In this document: positions 8,019-12,308 of the stretch, in pieces
Layout: every line of letters starts with the position of its first letter
How positions within the stretch are numbered: the first letter of the stretch is position 1
The notes under the pieces: generated by a model
The model's input: only the letters and a program-made list of their open reading frames with translations
The model's database searches: none
What the model was told of the DNA's origin: nothing
Translations under genes and position numbers: made by a program
From: HGM04593 sp045661225
GTDB lineage: Bacteria > Bacteroidota > Bacteroidia > Bacteroidales > Bacteroidaceae
DNA: 12,308 nucleotides
Assembly: GCA_045661225.1 (NCBI GenBank)
Contig: JAZRFF010000045.1
Span: forward strand, 1 to 12,308
Direction: 5' to 3'

Positions 8019-8771
8019 TCACTTTTTAAAAGGATTGTCAAATGTTCCACCCAGGAAATTCACCTCCCTGACAGTTGTCACATCGCCGTCCTTAATCTCA
8101 CGCTTGCAGTATATTCTTGTCCAGAGTTTCTCCTTTCCCGCAAGAGCATTTTGCTGCTCGGCGGTAATGTAGTTGCCAATGTCCGACAGGTCGAAGGCGA
8201 GCAAACGCGACACGGGCGTTGCATTCTCGTCGCCGTCGGTCTTTGCATAAAGGTCAAACTCAATGCTGTCACCCACTACGCCACGCACAGCCATCGCAAA
8301 TTCCGAAGTCCGTTTATCACCCTTAAAGTAGACGTTTATATTCTGGCGATTATCCCATATCCAGACAGCATTATCCTCAATTCCAAATATCTGCTCGTTG
8401 TCAAGTGTCGCAAGCCCAAGCAGAGGCGAAGCAAACTCTTCGGTGTTCACATTCTCAGCAGCAGTGAGGGCGAGAGTGGGAATAACCTCAACCACTTTGA
8501 ATATTTCCATCACAGGCTTAGCCGTCACACGGCTGTCGTAATAGTGGTGCAGCCACAAACGAGCGCGGTCACCGGTAGCAAGCTCCTGCGCGTCCATATT
8601 CGACACCATAATGTTTGTATCCATAAATTCGGGACGCACAGCGTGCTTGTTTACGGTGTAAATACCATCGTAATAGTACTCAAAAGTAGAATAAGCCTCG
8701 CCGGGACCGCAAGAGACAGCCATCGACACCACAGCAACAAGCAACAGCAATATGTTAAATACTTTCTTCAT
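8019..8771 (-). CDS. Putative lipoprotein, NigD-like
   Basis: The start chosen is ATG at 8769-8771 (MKKVFNILLLLV...), giving 250 residues. The frame is open upstream, but only this start yields a signal peptide. It is a type II signal: KK, then a hydrophobic core, then AVSC with the lipid-modified cysteine at position 21. The mature part fits the plan of Bacteroides NigD-like lipoproteins: an N-terminal small barrel-like segment (about 25-95, with TGDRARLWLHHYY) followed by a beta-rich domain (about 120-215) containing AVWIWDNRQNINVYF and ending in LLAFDLSDI. It should be anchored in the outer membrane or face the periplasm. NigD itself was described next to a bacteriocin (nigrescin) locus; the wider family has no settled function, and no bacteriocin gene is seen here. 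It precedes smpB by 11 nt. The lipoprotein call is strong; the NigD assignment is tentative because it rests on remembered family patterns. Confidence 0.75.
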   Translation of the reverse strand: MKKVFNILLLLVAVVSMAVSCGPGEAYSTFEYYYDGIYTVNKHAVRPEFMDTNIMVSNMDAQELATGDRARLWLHHYYDSRVTAKPVMEIFKVVEVIPTLALTAAENVNTEEFASPLLGLATLDNEQIFGIEDNAVWIWDNRQNINVYFKGDKRTSEFAMAVRGVVGDSIEFDLYAKTDGDENATPVSRLLAFDLSDIGNYITAEQQNALAGKEKLWTRIYCKREIKDGDVTTVREVNFLGGTFDNPFKK

Positions 8772-8796
8772 AGAATAAAATCTTGAACAATAAAAT

Positions 8797-8842
8797 AGAA
8801 AAAATCGTTTGCGAAGATACAAATAAATTGCCAAAAGACAGC
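8797..8842 (-). promoter_or_regulatory. Possible promoter of the lipoprotein-smpB operon
   Basis: On the minus strand TATCTTCG followed by CAAAC resembles the Bacteroidota -7 element TAnnTTTG, about 40 nt before the lipoprotein ATG. No TTTG lies at the expected 19-21 nt upstream; the nearest is 12 nt away. The call is therefore weak. Confidence 0.3.
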
Positions 8843-8911
8843 ACGCGCCGACCATTTATATATGTTAAATATACTTTTTTGCCACAGCGCCAATAAAAAA
8901 AAGGCACAACC

Positions 8912-8942
8912 TTTGCTCAAGAGATTATTTTTACTAATTTCG
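8912..8942 (+). promoter_or_regulatory. Bacteroidota-type promoter of the scaffold/GGGtGRT operon
   Basis: TTTG at 8912-8915 is followed by exactly 19 nt and then TAATTTCG at 8935-8942. This matches the Bacteroidota consensus TTTG-N19-21-TAnnTTTG with one mismatch. The inferred start of transcription is near 8950, leaving an untranslated leader of roughly 38 nt before the ATG at 8988. The upstream side has an A8 run at 8895-8902 that could act as an UP-like element. Confidence 0.72.
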
Positions 8943-8987
8943 CAAACTGAAAGAGACTATGTTTCACATTTTAAACATACAACAATT

Positions 8988-9689
8988 ATGGTTTATTCAC
9001 ACGAAGTAGAAAACATGTGTGTTGTAAAGAAAGGTCCTAACCACGGTCCGGCTCCAATACCCGAAGAGGGCAAATGGATTAAGGCTAAGGAGGTTGCCGA
9101 CATTTCAGGTTTCACACACGGTATTGGCTGGTGCGCTCCTCAGCAGGGTGCGTGCAAGTTGTCTTTGAACATCAAGAACGGTATTATCCAGGAGGCACTT
9201 GTCGAGACAATCGGTTGCTCGGGTATGACCCACTCTGCTGCTATGGCATCGGAGATTCTCCCCGGCAAGACAATTCTCGAGGCTCTTAACACCGACCTTG
9301 TTTGCGACGCCATCAACACTGCAATGCGCGAGTTGTTCTTGCAGATTGTTTACGGCCGCAGCCAGTCGGCATTCTCGGAGGGCGGTCTGATTATCGGTGC
9401 AGGTCTCGAGGACCTTGGCAAAGGCCTTCGCAGCCAGACAGGTACACTCTATGGCACATTGGCTAAGGGCTCACGCTACTTGGAGATGGCCGAGGGTTAC
9501 ATCACACGCCTCGCACTCGACAAGAACGACGAGATTTGCGGTTACGAGTTCATCAACCTCGGCCAGCTTATGGACGAGATCAAGAAAGGCACCGACGCTA
9601 ACGAGGCTGTCAAGAAGTTGACAAAGTCTTACGGCCGCTTCTCAGAGGAGGCTGGTGCTGTTAAGTATATTGACCCACGTAAAGAATAA
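8988..9689 (+). CDS. NifU/IscU-like iron-sulfur scaffold-type protein, partner of GGGtGRT protein
   Basis: The start chosen is ATG at 8988-8990 (MVYSHEVENMCVV), giving 233 residues; the 42 residues readable upstream in frame would have to be translated from before the promoter. Residues 45-120 resemble the U-type scaffold fold: HGIGWCAPQQGACKLSL, then a strand, then ETIGCSGMTHSAAMASEIL and PGKTILEAL, like the second-cysteine helix and GKTLDEA region of NifU/IscU. Candidate cluster ligands are C49, C56, C77 and C106; C11 and C184 are further cysteines. It is longer than IscU (about 128 residues), and the last 110 residues (GLIIGAGLEDLGKGLRSQ onward) are not part of the standard scaffold. It is followed 13 nt later by the GGGtGRT gene, and I recall this pairing as recurrent in Bacteroidota and Firmicutes. 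Biased codons suggest high expression. Cluster binding is an inference. Confidence 0.8.
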   Translation: MVYSHEVENMCVVKKGPNHGPAPIPEEGKWIKAKEVADISGFTHGIGWCAPQQGACKLSLNIKNGIIQEALVETIGCSGMTHSAAMASEILPGKTILEALNTDLVCDAINTAMRELFLQIVYGRSQSAFSEGGLIIGAGLEDLGKGLRSQTGTLYGTLAKGSRYLEMAEGYITRLALDKNDEICGYEFINLGQLMDEIKKGTDANEAVKKLTKSYGRFSEEAGAVKYIDPRKE

Positions 9690-9694
9690 GGAGG
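9688..9694 (+). promoter_or_regulatory. Strong Shine-Dalgarno sequence overlapping the upstream stop
   Basis: AAGGAGG lies 8 nt before the ATG at 9703 and shares two bases with the TAA (9687-9689) of the previous gene. It fixes the start of the GGGtGRT gene and suggests tuned or coupled translation. The other starts in this window lack such a site. Confidence 0.75.
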
Positions 9695-9702
9695 ACAAAG
9701 CT

Positions 9703-10713
9703 ATGATAAGACCCGTAAAATTTGAAAGTCAGGATCGTCGTATCAAGCAGATCCTCGCTGTACTTAACGAGAACGGTATCGCTTCTATCGAAGAGGCAAA
9801 CGAAATTTGCGAACAGTACGGTATCGACCCTTACAAGATTTGTGAGGAGACACAGCCAATCTGTTTCGAGAACGCAAAGTGGGCTTACGTTGTAGGTGCC
9901 GCTATCGCATTGAAGAAAGGTTGCTCAAACGCAGCTGACGCTGCCGAGGCTATCGGTCTCGGTTTGCAGGCATTCTGTATCCCGGGTTCAGTAGCCGACG
10001 ACCGCAAGGTAGGTATCGGCCACGGTAACCTCGCTGCACGTCTGCTCCGCGAAGAGACAAAGTGCTTCGCATTCTTGGCAGGTCACGAGTCATTCGCAGC
10101 AGCCGAAGGCGCTATCAAGATTGCCGCTAAGGCAGACAAGGTACGTAAGGAGCCGCTCCGTTGTATCTTGAACGGTCTTGGCAAGGACGCAGCACAGATT
10201 ATCTCACGTATCAACGGCTTTACATACGTACAGACAGAGTTCGACTACTTCACAGGCGAGTTGAAGGTTGTACGCGAAATCGCTTACAGCGACGGTCCTC
10301 GTGCAAAGGTACGTTGCTACGGTGCCGATGACGTTCGTGAGGGCGTTGCCATTATGTGGAAAGAGGGTGTTGACGTATCAATCACAGGTAACTCAACCAA
10401 CCCCACACGTTTCCAGCACCCCGTTGCAGGTACATACAAGAAAGAGCGCGTACTCGCAGGCCAGAACTACTTCTCAGTAGCTTCGGGTGGTGGTACAGGC
10501 CGCACATTGCACCCCGACAATATGGCTGCAGGTCCCGCATCTTACGGTATGACCGACACAATGGGCCGTATGCACTCAGACGCTCAGTTCGCAGGTTCTT
10601 CTTCAGTTCCAGCACACGTTGAAATGATGGGCTTCCTCGGTATCGGTAACAACCCAATGGTTGGTGCAACTGTTGCTATCGCAGTTGATATCGCAGGTGC
10701 ATTGAGCAAGTAA
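9703..10713 (+). CDS. GGGtGRT-family protein
   Basis: The start at 9703 is set by the Shine-Dalgarno sequence and gives 336 residues beginning MIRPVKFESQ. The family-naming motif GGGTGRT is at 262-268, inside FSVASGGGTGRTLHPD. Other glycine-rich conserved-looking parts are VGIGHGNLAARLL (103-115), AGHESFAAAEGAIKIAAKA (126-144) and the C-terminal MMGFLGIGNNPMVGATVA (308-325). There is no signal peptide or membrane helix of convincing strength, so it is probably cytosolic. Cysteines at 37, 47, 54, 74, 92, 121, 154 and 205 could include metal or cluster ligands. The biochemical role of the family is not established to my knowledge. Pairing with a U-type scaffold suggests the two act on the same iron-sulfur or metal process. 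Codon use is strongly biased (CGT/CGC, ATC, AAG, AAC), as in abundant proteins. The family call is firm. Confidence 0.9.
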   Translation: MIRPVKFESQDRRIKQILAVLNENGIASIEEANEICEQYGIDPYKICEETQPICFENAKWAYVVGAAIALKKGCSNAADAAEAIGLGLQAFCIPGSVADDRKVGIGHGNLAARLLREETKCFAFLAGHESFAAAEGAIKIAAKADKVRKEPLRCILNGLGKDAAQIISRINGFTYVQTEFDYFTGELKVVREIAYSDGPRAKVRCYGADDVREGVAIMWKEGVDVSITGNSTNPTRFQHPVAGTYKKERVLAGQNYFSVASGGGTGRTLHPDNMAAGPASYGMTDTMGRMHSDAQFAGSSSVPAHVEMMGFLGIGNNPMVGATVAIAVDIAGALSK

Positions 10714-10738
10714 ATTATTGTAACACAATAGATTTACG

Positions 10739-10771
10739 GAGAGTCGTTCGTATGAACGGCTCTCTTTTTTT
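10739..10771 (+). terminator. Intrinsic terminator of the scaffold/GGGtGRT operon
   Basis: An 11-bp stem (10739-10749 with 10754-10764, one G-U pair) encloses the loop GTAT and is followed by T7 at 10765-10771. It begins 25 nt after the stop codon of the GGGtGRT gene. Confidence 0.93.
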
Positions 10772-10999
10772 GTTGGCATTGCTGATTGTGTCAGGGGTTG
10801 TTTATAACCATTCTGTGACTTCCAAATCCATTTTATATACAAATTACCTTATTCCACCTTCGAAGGTCTTAAATGGGTTTATATTGACCTTTATGAGGTG
10901 TTTCGTGCGACCAAATAGCGACCACTTTTCGGGTGGTCGTGAATTAGGTCGTCAATCACAATTTACAGCATTCAACATGCATTTGATTATTGTCCAAAT
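10772..10999. other. Gene-free stretch with a nested inverted repeat
   Basis: No convincing gene is seen between the operon terminator and the DUF2971 gene's terminator. The stretch holds a 12-nt palindrome (10856-10867, ACCTTCGAAGGT) and a nested hairpin at 10907-10952: the inner stem pairs 10919-10925 with 10933-10939, and an outer stem pairs GCGACC (10907-10912) with GGTCGT (10947-10952). An open frame across it begins inside the terminator loop and has no homology I recognise. Confidence 0.5.
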
Positions 11000-11034
11000 A
11001 AACAAAAGGTCCCGATATTTTCACATCGAGACCT
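11000..11034 (-). terminator. Intrinsic terminator of the DUF2971 gene
   Basis: AGGTC (11007-11011) pairs with GACCT (11030-11034). After one mismatch, CGAT (11013-11016) pairs with ATCG (11025-11028), with an 8-nt loop. On the minus strand a T-rich run (TTTTGTTTATTT) follows. It is about 50 nt past the gene's stop. Confidence 0.65.
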
Positions 11035-11085
11035 AATAGAAATGTGTTTATCCTTTAAAGAAGAGCAAGACTCACAAGACTTTTA

Positions 11086-11964
11086 TCATAGAATATCATA
11101 TCCTTGTTCATTTTTTAACCACTCCGCATAATCTGCATATAATGAATCTGAAATATTATCCTTGACTATCATTATAATTTTGAATGCTATACCCATGGTG
11201 TCATAACCATGTGTGTTATAACACATGCTTGCGAATGAGTGTGGAGTGAACTTTTGGTAACATATAGAAGACGGATTCACAATAATATCAAGCAGTTCTT
11301 TTATCTTTACATTATCAAGAAACAACTTTCTGCCAAGAACAATATATTTTATACAACCATCAATGCTCAATTTACCATTGTAGCCCATTATAAACAATCT
11401 ATGTTCATCTTCATTTTCCCAATCTTTATGCTTTAAAAAGAAAAGAGATTTCCAATTCTTTTTTATGAACTCATATTCTGTTTCAGCCTCAAAGTCAATC
11501 TTTTCAGAATCAGGGGTATTGAACAAATTATATTCCACATCTTCAAATTTATAGAAATAGTTCTCAAATATATCTTTGTTCTTGGCAATAAAAGTCTCTT
11601 TGTCAATCACGATACATACACCATTCGAATTGTCGGCATAATGCGCCCACATTGCCGGGTGATTTGTTCCTTCATGACCTAAGCCGTTAATCTCATAGTT
11701 TTGGGAGAAACTGATGATGCGACAATTCTCTTTGATGTATTTATCTGCATTATACATTACCATGAAATTTCGGTTTAGATTCATGTTATGAACATTTCCT
11801 TCATTCATGTCATTAAGTCTTTCAAAAGACGATGGCAACAAAGTCAAATCCTTCATTATTAACTTGAATTTCTCAAATTTTGTATAATGAAACAAGGCAC
11901 CATCACCCTTACGAGGGTCTTCATCATGCCAATAAAGATATGCCGGCAGCTCTGTCAGTAACAT
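11086..11964 (-). CDS. DUF2971 domain protein
   Basis: This 292-residue protein starts at the ATG at 11962-11964. It carries the DUF2971 pattern: ALFHYTK (23-29), PSSFERLNDMNE (44-55, usually written as a fNDP.E motif), RIISFSQN (82-89), a central MWAHYADNSNGVCIVID (105-121) and KHKDWENEDEHRL (178-190). No signal peptide or membrane segment is visible, so it is likely cytosolic. The family has no assigned activity that I can state with confidence. The spacing of H26, Y109 and the E185/E187 cluster could be compatible with an ADP-ribosyltransferase-like H-Y-E arrangement, but that is speculation. The gene is clearly AT-richer than its left neighbours, with many AAA, AAT, TTT and ATA codons, pointing to acquisition from elsewhere. 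It is monocistronic as far as seen, with its own terminator, and lies beside a HipA-like gene on the same strand. No clear promoter was found in its 105-nt upstream gap. Confidence 0.8.
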   Translation of the reverse strand: MLLTELPAYLYWHDEDPRKGDGALFHYTKFEKFKLIMKDLTLLPSSFERLNDMNEGNVHNMNLNRNFMVMYNADKYIKENCRIISFSQNYEINGLGHEGTNHPAMWAHYADNSNGVCIVIDKETFIAKNKDIFENYFYKFEDVEYNLFNTPDSEKIDFEAETEYEFIKKNWKSLFFLKHKDWENEDEHRLFIMGYNGKLSIDGCIKYIVLGRKLFLDNVKIKELLDIIVNPSSICYQKFTPHSFASMCYNTHGYDTMGIAFKIIMIVKDNISDSLYADYAEWLKNEQGYDIL

Positions 11965-12069
11965 AATTTTATAAATCAGGAAGTATTAAAAAGAGAAGCT
12001 TAACACATTTAATAACTCCAACAAAAGCACTCTCCAAATATTCATATTATTCACATAGTTTACCACTCA

Positions 12070-12308
12070 TTATAACTGACAATGTAACAAATCGCCACAG
12101 TTTTCCTGAACCTGCCTAATTATCTCACGGCATTTATTTTCTGCTATCTTAATTTTAGTTCCGACCGCTATAAAATCCTGAATAGTTGGTTTTCCCGAAC
12201 CGTTGACAGATGTTGCATGCTGGCCGTTATAGCCATCGGCACAAAGAGTCAAATCATACGCAGGAGCCAAATGCCAACACCATTTTTCTTGATTGTCTTT
12301 CTTTACGA
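12070..12308 (-). CDS. HipA-like kinase, C-terminal end (5' partial)
   Basis: The frame is open to the window's right edge and ends at TAA (12070-12072), so only the last 79 or so residues are visible and the start is outside. The segment WCWHLAPAYDLTLC, followed by NGQHATSVNGSGKPTIQDF and then a helical tail with IAENKCREIIRQV, matches the end of the HipA C-terminal kinase domain (typically LAPAYDLT, then H..S/T.NG.G, then a dll.la..gi helix pair). HipA proteins are serine/threonine kinases of toxin-antitoxin modules; E. coli HipA phosphorylates glutamyl-tRNA synthetase and is held in check by HipB. In many Bacteroidota the N-terminal HipA domain and the kinase are, as I recall, separate genes; this cannot be judged here. 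Catalytic residues and the antitoxin would lie outside the window. The upstream TTG at 12268 is not a real start, because homology continues past it. Confidence 0.8.
   Translation of the reverse strand, partial: VKKDNQEKWCWHLAPAYDLTLCADGYNGQHATSVNGSGKPTIQDFIAVGTKIKIAENKCREIIRQVQENCGDLLHCQL

Noticed and set aside
8772..8855. Longer lipoprotein start with an extra hydrophobic N-terminus
   Set aside because: The extension would bury the type II signal peptide inside the protein; MKKVFNILLLLV with Cys21 is the natural start.
8862..8987. N-terminal extension of the scaffold-type protein from the upstream ATG at 8862
   Set aside because: It would include the promoter at 8912-8942, is Lys/Leu-rich and unlike the conserved core; the ATG at 8988 fits the promoter and leader.
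9655..9702. N-terminal extension of the GGGtGRT protein overlapping the scaffold gene
   Set aside because: The ideal AAGGAGG at 8 nt spacing points to the ATG at 9703, and the extension overlaps the previous coding region in another frame.
10752..11036. A 94-codon plus-strand frame after the GGGtGRT gene
   Set aside because: It starts inside the terminator loop, runs through two other hairpins and resembles no known protein.
1..12308. CRISPR arrays, tRNA, rRNA, tmRNA or complete insertion sequences
   Set aside because: No regularly spaced repeats, no cloverleaf or rRNA-like stretches and no transposase motifs were seen on either strand by eye.

Overview
The window looks like a chromosomal segment of a Bacteroidales bacterium (phylum Bacteroidota). 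Three signs support this: a type II lipoprotein resembling the NigD-like proteins of Bacteroides, a promoter of the Bacteroidota form (TTTG, 19 nt, TAnnTTTG-like), and little Shine-Dalgarno signal before most genes. Eight protein genes plus one fragment at the right edge are supported. No rRNA, tRNA, CRISPR array or complete insertion sequence was seen.

Left edge (1-1163): the 3' part of a plus-strand gene encodes a membrane-anchored regulator. It has an unrecognised N-terminal region, one transmembrane helix and a C-terminal OmpR-type winged helix. It converges on the minus-strand genes, and two strong inverted repeats lie in the gap.

Middle (1164-8771, all minus strand, listed in order of transcription): a NigD-like lipoprotein and smpB (trans-translation), 11 nt apart and closed by an intrinsic terminator; metH (cobalamin-dependent methionine synthase without the reactivation domain); a PMCA-type Ca2+ P-type ATPase; and a DedA-family membrane protein. 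These look like separate housekeeping and envelope genes, not one pathway.

Centre right (8772-10771, plus strand): a clear Bacteroidota promoter drives a two-gene operon. The first gene encodes a NifU/IscU-like scaffold-type protein and the second a GGGtGRT-family protein. They are joined by an unusually strong Shine-Dalgarno sequence that overlaps the first stop codon, and a canonical terminator closes the operon. Codon use suggests high expression. The role of this pair is not established as far as I know, and it is the best candidate in the window for an under-described system.

Right edge (10772-12308): after a gene-free stretch with a nested hairpin comes a clearly AT-richer segment. It holds a minus-strand DUF2971 protein and, running off the window, the C-terminus of a HipA-like kinase. 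Composition and content suggest accessory DNA with possible stress or defence functions.
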